Source: Candidatus Zixiibacteriota bacterium (lineage in GTDB: Bacteria > Zixibacteria > MSB-5A5 > GN15 > PGXB01). Taken from it: a stretch of 64,000 bases of DNA. Position 1 is the stretch's first letter; every line of letters begins with the position of its first letter. Position numbers and translations under genes: made by a program. Under the pieces are notes generated by a model that did not search any database, was not told the DNA's origin, and saw nothing but the letters and a program-made list of their open reading frames with translations. Positions 44,850 through 55,099 of the stretch are shown here, piece after piece. The DNA lies in the NCBI GenBank assembly GCA_900498245.1, contig LS998015.1:743206-807205 (forward strand), read 5' to 3'.

Positions 44850-45223
44850 CTGTCTGCCAGCACTTTTTTCTTTAAGATTCGATTGACGGTTTTTTTCAAT
44901 TCCTGCAGGTCGAACGGTTTGGTCAGGCAGCAGATGGCGCCCATCTGGGCGGCTTCCTCCGCTTCCCGTTCCGGGAAAGAGTCGGTCATGATAATGGGGA
45001 CATCGGGCCGGACGGCTTTGATTTCCGAAACAGCCTGAAGGCCGTTCATTACCGGCATATGGACATCGCAGAATATCATGGCGTAGTCATTAGCCAGAAC
45101 CATTTCAAATCCTTCCTTGCCGTCGGCGGCGGTGTCGACCTCAAATCCGGAATCGGTTAAAACTTCCTCCAGGAATTTTCGGATGACCTGAGTATCATCA
45201 ATAACAAGAATTCTATCAGCCAT
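44846..45223 (-). CDS. single-domain response regulator (receiver only)
   Basis: This 125-residue CheY-like protein has acidic D9-D10, phospho-acceptor D53 (FCDVHMPVMNG) and K102 (LTKPFD). The segment after the conserved Thr reads MTDSF rather than the common MTA. No output domain is attached, so it is likely a phosphate shuttle or protein-binding regulator. It overlaps both neighbours (4 nt downstream, 8 nt upstream). Confidence 0.93.
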   Translation of the reverse strand: MADRILVIDDTQVIRKFLEEVLTDSGFEVDTAADGKEGFEMVLANDYAMIFCDVHMPVMNGLQAVSEIKAVRPDVPIIMTDSFPEREAEEAAQMGAICCLTKPFDLQELKKTVNRILKKKVLADR

Positions 45224-45620
45224 AGAGGCCTCCTTCGGCCCCGGACTTTTCAGATGACTTTAATGATTTTTCTACCTCGGTTCGTAATTGCTTTATGGTA
45301 AAGGGCTTGGAGAGAAAGGCGCAGACTCCATAGCCCAGGGCGCTGCCGACGGAAGAAAGACTGGAATATCCCGAAATCACGATTATATTTATATGCGGAT
45401 AGGTCTCGCGGGCAAATTTAACGACCTCCTCGCCGGAAACGCGAGGCATTTTCATATCGGTAATGACGAGGTCGAATTCTTTTTCCTTCATCCTCAAGAT
45501 CGCTTCATCACCGTCAGAGGCCTTTTCCACGGTGAAATCCTCGAGGACGTCCGACAGGAATTCCCGCATAACTTCTTCGTCGTCAACGACTAAAATCGAT
45601 TTGTTTGCCAAATCTGCCAT
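45216..45620 (-). CDS. single-domain response regulator (receiver only)
   Basis: The 134-residue CheY-like protein has D13-D14, D55 (VITDMKMPRVSG), the Ser in VISGYSS and K in LSKPFT. It ends in a short Gly/Glu-rich tail without an output domain. It overlaps the second receiver gene by 8 nt and follows the membrane kinase by 30 nt, so it is likely its immediate phospho-target. Confidence 0.93.
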   Translation of the reverse strand: MADLANKSILVVDDEEVMREFLSDVLEDFTVEKASDGDEAILRMKEKEFDLVITDMKMPRVSGEEVVKFARETYPHINIIVISGYSSLSSVGSALGYGVCAFLSKPFTIKQLRTEVEKSLKSSEKSGAEGGLYG

Positions 45621-45650
45621 AGGTGCTAATTTATTCCCAATTTAAATTCT

Positions 45651-47303
45651 TCAGGCGCTGTATTGTTTTTCGACAGAAATGCCCTTTTTCTCCAGTGGCA
45701 AAATGATGGTAAAGATTGAGCCCTGGCCGAGCCTTGATTTGACCCGGATTTCGCCGCCATGTTCCTTAATGATGCCGTAGCTCACCGAGAGTCCCAAACC
45801 GGTTCCTTTGCCGACCTCTTTAGTGGTGAAGAACGGCTCAAAAATCTTCTTCAAATTTTCTTCGCTGATGCCGGTGCCCTGGTCGGCGACGGCCACTTCC
45901 ACCGCTCCGGCGAATTCACCCAAAGGCGGGAGGAAGCGGGTCGAAATCGCTATTTCGCTTCCCGGTTTGGAGGCGTGCATGGCGTTGATGATGATATTGG
46001 TGAAGACCTGCTGTAACTGACCGGGATTCCCCTGCGTTTTCGGTATATTCCGATCGATTGTCTTGCGCAGAGCGACTTGATTCATCATCAACTGATGATC
46101 GATGAAAGTCAGCGTTTCTTCCAGGACCTGATTAATATCGAGTTCCAGGAATTCGACCGTCTGGGAGGTCCGGGAGAATTTCAGGAGGTTCTGGACGATG
46201 GCCTTGCAACGGCGGGATTGGGTTTCAATGTCGCGCAGGTACCGCTTGTATGATTCCATATCCTTCGGCTTAAGGTCATGAATTTCCTTATTTTCGATTT
46301 TTTCCAGGGCGAACTGGGCATAGCCGAGAATACCGCCCAGGGGATTATTGAGTTCGTGAGCGACACCGGCCGCCAATTGCCCGATGGCCGCCATTTTCTC
46401 CGATTGAATCAATTGCGCCTGCGCCCCTTCCAGTTCACAGGTTCGCTCGATAATTTTTTCCTCGAGGGTGCGGTTGTAATCCTCGATTTCCTGCTGCGAC
46501 TTCTTGAGGGAGGCGATCATGCGGTTGAACGACATCGCCAGCATACCGATTTCATCTTTCCAGGTGATATCGACGGTCTTGCTCAAATCACCCTTGGAGA
46601 TTTTATCCGTGATTTCGGCCAGGGATTCGATCGGCCGAACAATGATCCGGACGAAGGCCGTCATTATGATAATAGCGGACAGCACCACCATAAGCGTGAG
46701 CAGGATGGCGGCGGTCTGCGATTTGGAGACCTCGCGGTTGAGATTGGCCAGGGTCAGGCCGATGCGAACCTCACCGATCTTTTCATAGACGGAACCGCTG
46801 GTATGATTGACGGCGACGGCACCCAGATTTTCCTTGGATATTTCTTTGCGCATGGTTCTAACCTGATGGCGCAATTCGATAAAATCATCGCCCGCTTCGG
46901 AACGGTATAAATAATGGGAGAAGAGCGCCGAATCGCTCTGCTCGGCGTCGGATTGATTCGGCACCAGAGCGGCCTTCTCGGTTAGATTGCGTCCTATTTC
47001 GGCGAGCACGCGGCCGTCGCTGGCCACGATTTTGACATAGACGATATCATCGGAGAGCGCCACCCCTTTTATCAGATTTTCCAGTTCCTCTTTCGATTCC
47101 AGGATGACGCCGTATTCGGCGTTATAGGCGAGGTTGGCGGCCAGGGCTCGTCCCCGCTTTTCCAGTTCCTGATGATAAATTTCATTCTGGCGCTTGATCA
47201 GGTAGCCGCTGATGATGAGCATGCTGACGACAATCACCAGAGAGACGACGGCCACGAATTTTTCCCGCAGAGCGAGATTGCGAAGGAGGCTGAATACGCT
47301 CAT
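45651..47303 (-). CDS. membrane sensor histidine kinase
   Basis: The 550 residues contain a first transmembrane helix (about 15-36), a periplasmic sensor region of about 170 residues, a second helix (about 205-228), a HAMP domain ([20 protein letters not shown]), a coiled coil, the H-box ([20 protein letters not shown]), the N-box ([12 protein letters not shown]) and HATPase boxes ([24 protein letters not shown]). Its start overlaps the binding-protein gene by 4 nt, suggesting that protein feeds its sensor. Confidence 0.94.
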   Translation of the reverse strand: MSVFSLLRNLALREKFVAVVSLVIVVSMLIISGYLIKRQNEIYHQELEKRGRALAANLAYNAEYGVILESKEELENLIKGVALSDDIVYVKIVASDGRVLAEIGRNLTEKAALVPNQSDAEQSDSALFSHYLYRSEAGDDFIELRHQVRTMRKEISKENLGAVAVNHTSGSVYEKIGEVRIGLTLANLNREVSKSQTAAILLTLMVVLSAIIIMTAFVRIIVRPIESLAEITDKISKGDLSKTVDITWKDEIGMLAMSFNRMIASLKKSQQEIEDYNRTLEEKIIERTCELEGAQAQLIQSEKMAAIGQLAAGVAHELNNPLGGILGYAQFALEKIENKEIHDLKPKDMESYKRYLRDIETQSRRCKAIVQNLLKFSRTSQTVEFLELDINQVLEETLTFIDHQLMMNQVALRKTIDRNIPKTQGNPGQLQQVFTNIIINAMHASKPGSEIAISTRFLPPLGEFAGAVEVAVADQGTGISEENLKKIFEPFFTTKEVGKGTGLGLSVSYGIIKEHGGEIRVKSRLGQGSIFTIILPLEKKGISVEKQYSA

Positions 47304-48268
47304 CGGTATACCTCCTTGGCCACCGCCGCCAGATCGTCGGGGATAGATATGTTGATATGCTTGGCCGTTTTCTCGTTATAGTGGAACCAGATAATACCGG
47401 GAACGGCGACCGGAATATTGGCCGGCGGTTTGCCGGAAATGACTTCGGTCGCGATTTTTCCGGCCTGCCGGCCGATATCCTTGTAATCGAAGTCGAGGGC
47501 GAAAAGGGCTCCCGATTCCACCAGGTTGCGCGAAAATCCCATGAACGGTTTGGAGTTTCGCAAAGTGTTCAGAAGAATAAATCTCGTGGAACTGGGCGAG
47601 AAGATATTTTTGTCGGCTACCGACCAGATCCCGTCGACACAGCGATCCAGGGAATCGAGAGCCGCCGGGATATCTTTATCGCTGTTAATTTTAAGGGCCA
47701 CGAGTTCCAGCCCGGCCGCTCTCGCCATAGCGCGAGCCGGAGGAATGAGATTTTCCGTTTCCGAGGTGTATAGAACGCCGATCCGTTTCAGATCTTTGAT
47801 GACCCGTTTGAAATATTGAAACTGGATGTCGGCCGGGATGTCCAGCGATGAGCCGGTTATGTTTCCTCCGGGATTGGAGAGCGTGCGGACGAAGCCGGAG
47901 GTCTCGGGATTCAAGACGGCCGAGAAGACAATCGGCTTATCCTTGATGCGATCCGATATCACCTGGGTCGCAAAGGTTCCCACGGTCAGAATCAGATACG
48001 GATTTATCTTTCTGATGGTACTGATGTTGTCATCGATCGCGGCGGCATCGCCCGAGAGGAAGACCTCATAAAAGGTCGCCGATGAATATTGCAGACTGAT
48101 AGCCGAACGGATACCCTTTATGGTCCGGAGAGTGGACTCACTGCTGTCGGAATGGACCACCGCCAGTTTGATATCATTTTGGGCGGAGAGTCTTTGGGCC
48201 GGCAGGCACAGGGCGAGAACCGCGCCGATAAGCAGTAGAAACTTTCTGACTTTATAGTACAAAAACAT
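47300..48268 (-). CDS. ABC-type periplasmic substrate-binding protein (TrpX-like, PF04392 type)
   Basis: From ATG 48268 the 322-residue product has a signal peptide (YYKVRKFLLLIGAVLALCLPA). The mature part matches the ABC_sub_bind family: NPYLILTVGTFATQVISDRI, KPIVFSAVLNPETSGFV, NITGSSLDIP and IGVLYTSETEN. The frame is open to a TTG at 48334, but the later ATG starts the signal peptide. No permease or ATPase gene is adjacent; instead it is coupled to a kinase, so it likely works as a periplasmic sensor subunit. Confidence 0.85.
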   Translation of the reverse strand: MFLYYKVRKFLLLIGAVLALCLPAQRLSAQNDIKLAVVHSDSSESTLRTIKGIRSAISLQYSSATFYEVFLSGDAAAIDDNISTIRKINPYLILTVGTFATQVISDRIKDKPIVFSAVLNPETSGFVRTLSNPGGNITGSSLDIPADIQFQYFKRVIKDLKRIGVLYTSETENLIPPARAMARAAGLELVALKINSDKDIPAALDSLDRCVDGIWSVADKNIFSPSSTRFILLNTLRNSKPFMGFSRNLVESGALFALDFDYKDIGRQAGKIATEVISGKPPANIPVAVPGIIWFHYNEKTAKHINISIPDDLAAVAKEVYR

Positions 48269-48385
48269 TCCCGGCGTGTCGCCTCGGAGAAGTGTTAATC
48301 TATCCAAAACATTCACCTGTTTACTTCCTGTCAATCCAGTTGAGGCATATGTATCAATCTGATTATCGGGGAATTGCCGGAAAAC

Positions 48386-48414
48386 TTGACCGTTTCGGGG
48401 AAATCGGATAATAT
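48386..48414 (+). promoter_or_regulatory. candidate sigma-70 promoter of the TonB receptor cassette
   Basis: TTGACC at 48386-48391 and TAATAT at 48409-48414 with 17-nt spacing lie in the 338-nt gap between the divergent kinase operon and this cassette. Nothing else convincing is seen in the gap. Confidence 0.5.
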
Positions 48415-48606
48415 TATCCGGGTTTACGGAGTTCCCACCCCGGGGGGGGCAAAAATGTTCCGTGGGACGGGTAAAGAATTTGCCCGAATCGTCGATAATT
48501 TTTCAAGACAAGAAAAATTCTAAGTGTGTGACAATTTCAGCATCGACTAAAAAAAATATAGATATGAATGAATATTGCCCCAGAACTATTGCGCGGAGGG
48601 TTGGCT

Positions 48607-51282
48607 TTGAAAAAGGTTAAGCGTTCACTTATACTTTATTTGGCGGTTCTCGGCCTGGCCGCATTTCCCCTGCTCCTTTGGGCCGGGACGACCGGGAAAA
48701 TTGCCGGAACCGTAGAGAATCAGACTACCGGGGAACCGATCCCGGGGGCCACCATTAAGGTGGTGGGGACCGACATTGCCACCCAGACCGACAGCGACGG
48801 CGAATATTTTATAATTAACCTCCCGGCGGGCAATTACAGCCTGGCCGTTTCGGTGGTCGGTTATCAGACCGTTCAAAAAGAAAACGTCCGGGTTCTTCTG
48901 GATTTGACCACCCCGGTTGATTTTGCCGTGGAACAGGTGGAAATTCCTCTGACGCGGCAGGTCAAGGTTTACGCGGAACGTCCCCCTATCCAGAAAGACG
49001 TAACCGATTCCCGTTCCACCATGACATCGGATCGCCTCTCATTTATACCTAATGCCATCACGGTGCAGGGCGTCCTTACGAACATGGCCGGGACGGTGGT
49101 TGACCGGAACAACAATCTTCATGTCAGGGGCGGACGAGCCGGGACGGTGACATATTTCTACGACGGCTTTTCGGTCCAGGATCCGTTTGTCGGACGAGCC
49201 GGAATCAAGATTATGCCGGAGGCTCTCGAAGAAATCAGTCTGACGTCCGGCGGTTTCCCGGCCGAATACGGGGAAGCCCTGGCCGGTATCGTAAATGCGG
49301 TCTCCAAAGAAGGCTCGCAGAAGTATCTGGGGAAACTCCGGTTTTATGACGCTTTCTCGCAGCCGTATGATGTCAGCACCGGGGACTTCCGGCCGATGCA
49401 GCGGACCAAAAATAATGCGGCGGCCTACAATTTTTCCGGTCCGATACCGTACCTGTCGGGAAAGCGAGCCACCTTTTTTGCCGCCGGCGAGTACCTTCAT
49501 GATAATGGATATCTGCCGCACAGCCGGGTGAAGCAGTATACGCAGTCGGGCAAAGTCGGTTTGCAGCCGTCGCCCAACTTCCGGCTGACCATGACCGGCA
49601 CATACAGCAATTCGAATGCACAGCTTTATACCCATCGGGATGTCAACGATCGTTCCTATGACTACAATCTCGACGGCCTGGGATTGAATAAATCAAAAGC
49701 CTACCTGTATGGAATGAAGGGGAACTACAATCTGGACGCCAAGAATATTTTGATATTTTCCTATAACCATTTCTATACGGAATCAAAAACGGCGCCGGAG
49801 CAGTACTATGACCTTTATTGGAACAAGTGGCCGGGATATTCGGAAGATTCCAACGGCGTTTATAACGGCACCATACAGGATCATTATTCTCTATCGACGG
49901 ATTACTTCCTGACGGGGTTCAGTGCCGGGGATGATTTCAACCCGGTTTATTTGAAGCGGTACACGAAATATGACGCCCTGTCGCTGAATTTCACCAGCCA
50001 GTTCAACAAATTCAATCAGGTGAGACTTGGGACGGAGTACCGCAAGTATGACATCTTCTGGGACAATAAGCAGTTTTACAATATCAAGCCGTACGGTGAG
50101 AAATACAATAACAAGCCGGTCTATGCACTCATATTTGCGCAGGATAAACTGGAACTTCGCGATATGATCATCAACGCCGGTTTGCGCTGGGATTACCTGA
50201 ACTCCGAAGTGAGTTACTGGCCCAACGTTCTCGACACGGTTCATTATGCGAAAATTCATTCCGAGCCCAAATCGCAATTGTCGCCGCGACTCGGGATATC
50301 GCACCCGATTTCCGACGACGCCGTGATCCGTTTCAACTACGGTTATTTCTTCCAGGTTCCGAACTACACATATATGTACACCAACCTGCAGGCGAACCTG
50401 AGCAGCGGTTATCCGCTGGTGGGCAATCCCGATCTCAAGGCCGAAAGGACCGTTTCCTATGAATTGGGACTGAATCAGTTGATCGGGACGGAACTTCGGC
50501 TCGATGTAACGCTCTATTATAAGGACATCAAGAATCTGGTGGCGACGCGGGAGATCGGTCTGAACGGCCCGGCCAGCCCGGTGACGCAATATGTTAATGA
50601 GGACTATGGATCGGTCAAGGGGTTCGATCTGACCCTGGAGAAGATCGCCCGGGGCAATTTCTCGGGGTCGCTCGTTTACAGTTATATGATCGCCAAGGGG
50701 AATTCTTCGGCGGCGACCGAAGGGTATTACAATTATATCACGCAATCGGGGACGGCCGACACGGTGATGCCCAAAGCGGAATTTCCGCTTTCGTTCGATC
50801 AGCGGCACACAATCACGGCCAATCTTGATTTCCGGGTTCCGCGGGATTGGAGGGGTCATCTGTTCGGGATGACGGTGCCGGGAGCCTGGGGGCTTAATAT
50901 GGTCGGTCATTACGGATCGGGACTGCCGTACACGGTCACCGATGACCAGGGGCGACGATTCGGAGGGCTGAACGAGGCACGTCTGCCAGCGACCTATTCG
51001 GTCGATATGCGCTTCAACAAAGATATGTTCCTGAAAGGTGAGGACGTCTTCTTCTCCTTCTTTGTCGAAGTCGAAAATCTTTTCAACCGCCGGAATATCT
51101 TGAATGTCTATACCAATACCGGTCGCGCCGATTTCGACAACCGCAGTACTGTCAGCGATCCTGACGGTCCCGGTCCCTTTACGGCCGCCGATGCCAATAA
51201 ATATTACAGGTTGATGGCAATGGATCCGCAGAATTATGCGCCTCCGCGGACGATTCGTCTGGGCCTTGAATTTAATTTCTGA
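48607..51282 (+). CDS. TonB-dependent outer-membrane receptor with N-terminal CarboxypepD_reg-like domain
   Basis: I choose TTG 48607 because GGAGGG lies 6 nt upstream and the signal peptide (KKVKRSLILYLAVLGLAAFP) begins there; an ATG at 48568 lacks an RBS. The 891 residues have a carboxypeptidase-regulatory fold (GKIAGTVENQTTGEPIPGAT, DGEYFIINLPAGNYSLAV), a plug domain (VHVRGG-like LHVRGGRAGTVTYFYDGF, EISLTSGGFPAEYGEALAG) and a beta-barrel ending in LGLEFNF. A terminal aromatic residue suits outer-membrane insertion. It is SusC/OmpA-TonB-like. The cargo is unknown; the neighbours suggest a role with surface-protein export. Confidence 0.92.
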   Translation: MKKVKRSLILYLAVLGLAAFPLLLWAGTTGKIAGTVENQTTGEPIPGATIKVVGTDIATQTDSDGEYFIINLPAGNYSLAVSVVGYQTVQKENVRVLLDLTTPVDFAVEQVEIPLTRQVKVYAERPPIQKDVTDSRSTMTSDRLSFIPNAITVQGVLTNMAGTVVDRNNNLHVRGGRAGTVTYFYDGFSVQDPFVGRAGIKIMPEALEEISLTSGGFPAEYGEALAGIVNAVSKEGSQKYLGKLRFYDAFSQPYDVSTGDFRPMQRTKNNAAAYNFSGPIPYLSGKRATFFAAGEYLHDNGYLPHSRVKQYTQSGKVGLQPSPNFRLTMTGTYSNSNAQLYTHRDVNDRSYDYNLDGLGLNKSKAYLYGMKGNYNLDAKNILIFSYNHFYTESKTAPEQYYDLYWNKWPGYSEDSNGVYNGTIQDHYSLSTDYFLTGFSAGDDFNPVYLKRYTKYDALSLNFTSQFNKFNQVRLGTEYRKYDIFWDNKQFYNIKPYGEKYNNKPVYALIFAQDKLELRDMIINAGLRWDYLNSEVSYWPNVLDTVHYAKIHSEPKSQLSPRLGISHPISDDAVIRFNYGYFFQVPNYTYMYTNLQANLSSGYPLVGNPDLKAERTVSYELGLNQLIGTELRLDVTLYYKDIKNLVATREIGLNGPASPVTQYVNEDYGSVKGFDLTLEKIARGNFSGSLVYSYMIAKGNSSAATEGYYNYITQSGTADTVMPKAEFPLSFDQRHTITANLDFRVPRDWRGHLFGMTVPGAWGLNMVGHYGSGLPYTVTDDQGRRFGGLNEARLPATYSVDMRFNKDMFLKGEDVFFSFFVEVENLFNRRNILNVYTNTGRADFDNRSTVSDPDGPGPFTAADANKYYRLMAMDPQNYAPPRTIRLGLEFNF

Positions 51283-51292
51283 TGAGGTCGAT

Positions 51293-53953
51293 ATGAGAAA
51301 AAAGAATAACAAATACGCATATGTTTTTCTGCTGGTTGCCGTCACGATTCTCTTCTCCTTGACCGCTGCGGCCCGAACCTTCAAGACGACTCAGCCCTCC
51401 CCGGAAATGATCAAACAGATAGTACACGACAAGGGCAATATCAGAACCACGGTCGATAACTGGGGATTGATCGGCGGCTACAGCTATTATGGTTTTCCGT
51501 CGGGCGAATGGCCCAAAAATTCTGGTCACGATTATATCGGAGAAATGAAATACTGGATGGGAGCCATTACACCGACCAATGATACCGTGGTGACCGATAC
51601 GGATGAAGACTTCCGTCCGATCCCGTCACTGATATCAGGTGTCAGCAGTTATGATATCCGCCTCTCAACCGATTCGACATCGTTTGATTTTGATATTTCC
51701 GATACTATCGGACTCGGTTACGGCAATCCGGCTCTCGGCTGGCGGGTCTGGAACCCGGACAGCAATGCCTGGACCTATAACAACATTTATGTCAATGCCG
51801 ATTCCGCCTATCATCCCGGCGGACCGACCGCTCTGCAGCAGTCGTTTTACCGTTTCGAGGACGGCAACAGCGTGAATTCCCTGGGCCTGCAATTGACGCA
51901 GACGATGTACCAATGGAATTACTGCTACAACGAAAATATTATTTTTGTGGTGCTCGAAATCACGAACGTCTCCGGGGTCGATTACCCCGATTTTGCCTTC
52001 GCCATTTATGCCGATTTTGACGTTGGCGGTCCCGACGGGACCGGCGAAAACGGACGTCTCGGCGATTTGGTCGCTTCCGATTCGGCCAATAATCTGGCCT
52101 GGACCTATGATGCCGACGGGTATGATCCCGGGTGGGGACCGATGGTGCAGAGCGGTATTATGGGCACCAAATATCTGGAGACGCCCGACGGGATCGGCAT
52201 GACGGCTTTCCGGACGGGACAGTGGGAACTGATTCCCGACAACGATCCGGGTAAATTCGAAATGATAAGTTCGAATCAGTATGACGTCTCTTTGCCGCCG
52301 ACCGATCAGTACTACATCCAGTGCACGCGGGGCATCAGCCTGACCGCGGGGAAGACAGTGCGGGTGGTTTATGCCATCGTGGCCGGGCAGACTCTTACAG
52401 ACTTCTATGATAACGCCAATATGGCCCAGACACTTTATGATAATCATTTTGTCGGGCCCCAGCCGCCCGTGGTTCCCGCACTGACGGCCCGTGCCGGCGA
52501 CAAGAAGGTTTATCTCAGCTGGGGGGATACCTCCGAAGTCGATATCGATCCCCTGAGCGGTCAGCACGATTTCCGCGGCTACAAATTATATCGCTCCACC
52601 AATCAAGGGGCGACCTGGGGATTTGTCTCAGCCACGAGCGGCGGATGCCTCAAGACCGATTATACGCCTATCGCCGCTTACCAGATTGAAAACTATGGGG
52701 AACCGATCAGGCACACTTTTATCGACAGCGGCCTGACAAATGGAAAAGAATATTGGTACTGCCTGGTGGCCTATGATGCCGGCGATTCGGCGGTGCCGAT
52801 CGGATCGTTGCAGAATGGTTTCGGAACGCCGGGAAGCGACCGGAACGCCGTCAAGGTTTTCCCCCGGAACGACCCGGCCGGATATTACAACGCTCTTTCG
52901 ACTATCGAACATCAGGTTGCGGGAGAGGTCACGCCGTCCGACGGCGTGGTGCATCCCGTGATCTTCAACCCCGCGCAGGTCACCGGCAATGATTATGAAG
53001 TGACCTTCGCGGAGACCGATGAGCAGACTTCCTGGAATCTTATCAATACAACCACCGGCGACACCCTGCTCAAGGACCAGACCAACCAGGACGGCGATCT
53101 CAAGTATTACAGCGTGGTCGACGGCCTGCAGGTCGTGGTAACCAACGGCGAGCGCTCACCGCGGGCCTGGGATCAAACCTCTTTCGCTACTCCGGGCGAC
53201 ACGACTCTGCACCTCGGATTCACTTATGGCCCGATGTCGGATTTCTGGGGTTACCCGCGCGGATCGGACAAGCATTTCCGTTGCACTTACGAATTCCGCG
53301 TCACCGACAGCGGTTCGACCGGATATTCGATTATGGATGATGTTACCCCGATTCATCTGCCGTTTGAAATCTGGAATACCACTCTGGGATATCAGGTCTT
53401 CGCCGAGATTTATGATCAGAACGGCAACGATATCTGGGAGCCGAGTTCGCGCGATTACATTTCCATTGTCGATTATCCGTACGACAGCAGTCCGCATCCG
53501 GAAGTTTTTCCTTATAATCATGTCTGGTTCTTCCGTTTCGCCATCAGCGATACGAGTTACGCGGTCGGCGATGTCTTTACGGTCGAGGGGGCGCCCGTGA
53601 ATGGCGCGCCGGACCGGTTTGTATTCAAGACCGATGGTGTCAATGCCGCCGCGGCCTCGACCGAATTGAAGAATATAAAAGTCGTTCCCGATCCCTATAT
53701 CGCCCACGCTTCCTGGGAGAATGATAAATTCACCCGGAAACTGCAATTCATTCATCTGCCGGATGTCTGCACGATAAGAGTCTATACGCTGAGCGGAGAT
53801 CTGGTGACGACTTTGAGCCATACCGACGGGACCGGAAGCGCGGACTGGAACATGCTATCACAGGATGGCCTGGAAATCGCCCCGGGTGTCTATTTTTACC
53901 AGGTTGAATCGAAATATGGAAACCGCCTTGGCCGGTTTGCCGTGATAAAATAG
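51293..53953 (+). CDS. secreted protein with fibronectin type III-like domain and C-terminal sorting domain
   Basis: The 886 residues start at ATG 51293, 10 nt after the receptor stop. A signal peptide (KKNNKYAYVFLLVAVTILF) leads a large beta-rich domain of unknown type (about 30-390), an Fn3-like domain (about 392-500; VPALTARAGDKKVYLSWGD), more beta-rich sequence, and a CTD (about 791-886) with VYTLSGDLVTTLSH and IAPGVYFYQVESKYGNRLG. The tail lacks the PNPFNP motif but ends in FAVIK, so it is a variant type-IX-like CTD. It probably cooperates with the flanking receptor and PorV-like protein. Confidence 0.82.
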   Translation: MRKKNNKYAYVFLLVAVTILFSLTAAARTFKTTQPSPEMIKQIVHDKGNIRTTVDNWGLIGGYSYYGFPSGEWPKNSGHDYIGEMKYWMGAITPTNDTVVTDTDEDFRPIPSLISGVSSYDIRLSTDSTSFDFDISDTIGLGYGNPALGWRVWNPDSNAWTYNNIYVNADSAYHPGGPTALQQSFYRFEDGNSVNSLGLQLTQTMYQWNYCYNENIIFVVLEITNVSGVDYPDFAFAIYADFDVGGPDGTGENGRLGDLVASDSANNLAWTYDADGYDPGWGPMVQSGIMGTKYLETPDGIGMTAFRTGQWELIPDNDPGKFEMISSNQYDVSLPPTDQYYIQCTRGISLTAGKTVRVVYAIVAGQTLTDFYDNANMAQTLYDNHFVGPQPPVVPALTARAGDKKVYLSWGDTSEVDIDPLSGQHDFRGYKLYRSTNQGATWGFVSATSGGCLKTDYTPIAAYQIENYGEPIRHTFIDSGLTNGKEYWYCLVAYDAGDSAVPIGSLQNGFGTPGSDRNAVKVFPRNDPAGYYNALSTIEHQVAGEVTPSDGVVHPVIFNPAQVTGNDYEVTFAETDEQTSWNLINTTTGDTLLKDQTNQDGDLKYYSVVDGLQVVVTNGERSPRAWDQTSFATPGDTTLHLGFTYGPMSDFWGYPRGSDKHFRCTYEFRVTDSGSTGYSIMDDVTPIHLPFEIWNTTLGYQVFAEIYDQNGNDIWEPSSRDYISIVDYPYDSSPHPEVFPYNHVWFFRFAISDTSYAVGDVFTVEGAPVNGAPDRFVFKTDGVNAAAASTELKNIKVVPDPYIAHASWENDKFTRKLQFIHLPDVCTIRVYTLSGDLVTTLSHTDGTGSADWNMLSQDGLEIAPGVYFYQVESKYGNRLGRFAVIK

Positions 53954-53964
53954 GAGAAAACGCC

Positions 53965-54969
53965 ATGTTAAAAAAGATCCTAATTGTGATGACCGCAGTT
54001 GTCCTGTGCGGGACAGCTCTGGCCGGCGAATTCTCTAAAACCGGAACCGCCGGCGCCCAGTTTCTGAAAGTCGGTGTGGGAGCCAGATACCACGGGCTGG
54101 GCGAAGCCAGTGTCGCCACGGTTAATGATATCTACTCGATGTACTGGAACCCCGCCGGCCTGATCAATATCAATAACAGCGAAGTGGCTTTTACTTATGT
54201 CAATTATCTGACCGATGTAAATCTCAATTATGTAGCGTACGCCCGCCGCATGGGGACTCTCGGGGTTTTTGGGGCCTCGGTGACCGTCCTTTCCATGCCG
54301 GATCAGGAGATTACGACGGTTGATCAGCCGGACGGTACCGGATATAAGTATTCCTCTTCCTCCTTTGCGTTTCAGTTGAGTTATGCCACTCAGTTGACCA
54401 GCCAGTTTTCGTTCGGCTTGAGCGCCAAGTATCTGGGGGAGAAGATATACAGGGAGAAGGCCTACGGCTTTGCTTTTGATTTCGGGACTCTTCTCTACAC
54501 CGGTTATCGCTCGCTTCGGATCGGCATGAATATTTCCAATATGGGACCGGAAATGAAATTCGACGGGCCCGATCTCGATGTTTTTTACGATCCGGATCAA
54601 TCGAATCCCAACCAGGACCCGTTCAACAGCCGTCTTAAGACCGACCCCTATGATTTGCCGCTTCTTTTCCGAATCGGGATGGCGTATGACTGGCAACTGG
54701 GGAGCCGGATGAAACTGACCACGTCCGGTGAAGTCAAGCATCCCAATGATAATATCCAGCAGGGTTCGCTGGGGGCGGAATTGAACTGGAACGAACATTA
54801 TTTCCTGCGGGGTGGATATAAGTTCAACTATGAGGAAGAAGGGTTGGGCCTGGGCGGCGGTTTGCAGACCAAATTGACTGAGACGACCGATCTGGTTATC
54901 GATTATGCCTGGGTTGATTTCGGGCGGCTTAATGCGGTTCACCGGTTTTCGGCGTCAGTCAGGTTTTAG
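53965..54969 (+). CDS. PorV/PorQ-family outer-membrane protein
   Basis: The 334-residue product has a signal peptide, then the family opening (GTAGAQFLKVGVGARYHGLG, YSMYWNPAGL) and alternating strands ending in FSASVRF with terminal Phe. PorV in type IX systems shuttles CTD cargo at the outer membrane, so pairing with a CTD protein 11 nt upstream is suggestive. It could also be a general FadL-like barrel of the family UPF0164. Confidence 0.88.
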   Translation: MLKKILIVMTAVVLCGTALAGEFSKTGTAGAQFLKVGVGARYHGLGEASVATVNDIYSMYWNPAGLININNSEVAFTYVNYLTDVNLNYVAYARRMGTLGVFGASVTVLSMPDQEITTVDQPDGTGYKYSSSSFAFQLSYATQLTSQFSFGLSAKYLGEKIYREKAYGFAFDFGTLLYTGYRSLRIGMNISNMGPEMKFDGPDLDVFYDPDQSNPNQDPFNSRLKTDPYDLPLLFRIGMAYDWQLGSRMKLTTSGEVKHPNDNIQQGSLGAELNWNEHYFLRGGYKFNYEEEGLGLGGGLQTKLTETTDLVIDYAWVDFGRLNAVHRFSASVRF

Positions 54970-54988
54970 GTATAGCCATAAGTCTGGG

Positions 54989-55020
54989 GGCCTGACCCAA
55001 AAGGTCGGGCCTCTTTTTTT
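54989..55020 (+). terminator. rho-independent terminator after the PorV-like gene
   Basis: The stem GGCCTGACC/GGTCGGGCC (one G-U pair) with a 5-nt loop is followed by TCTTTTTTT. Confidence 0.85.
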
Positions 55021-55099
55021 GCCCGAAATGGTTTATTTTCGCCGTAAAATTGTATATTTATATAAATTGCTTACCCTTTCATTGCGGGAGAAGAGACCG

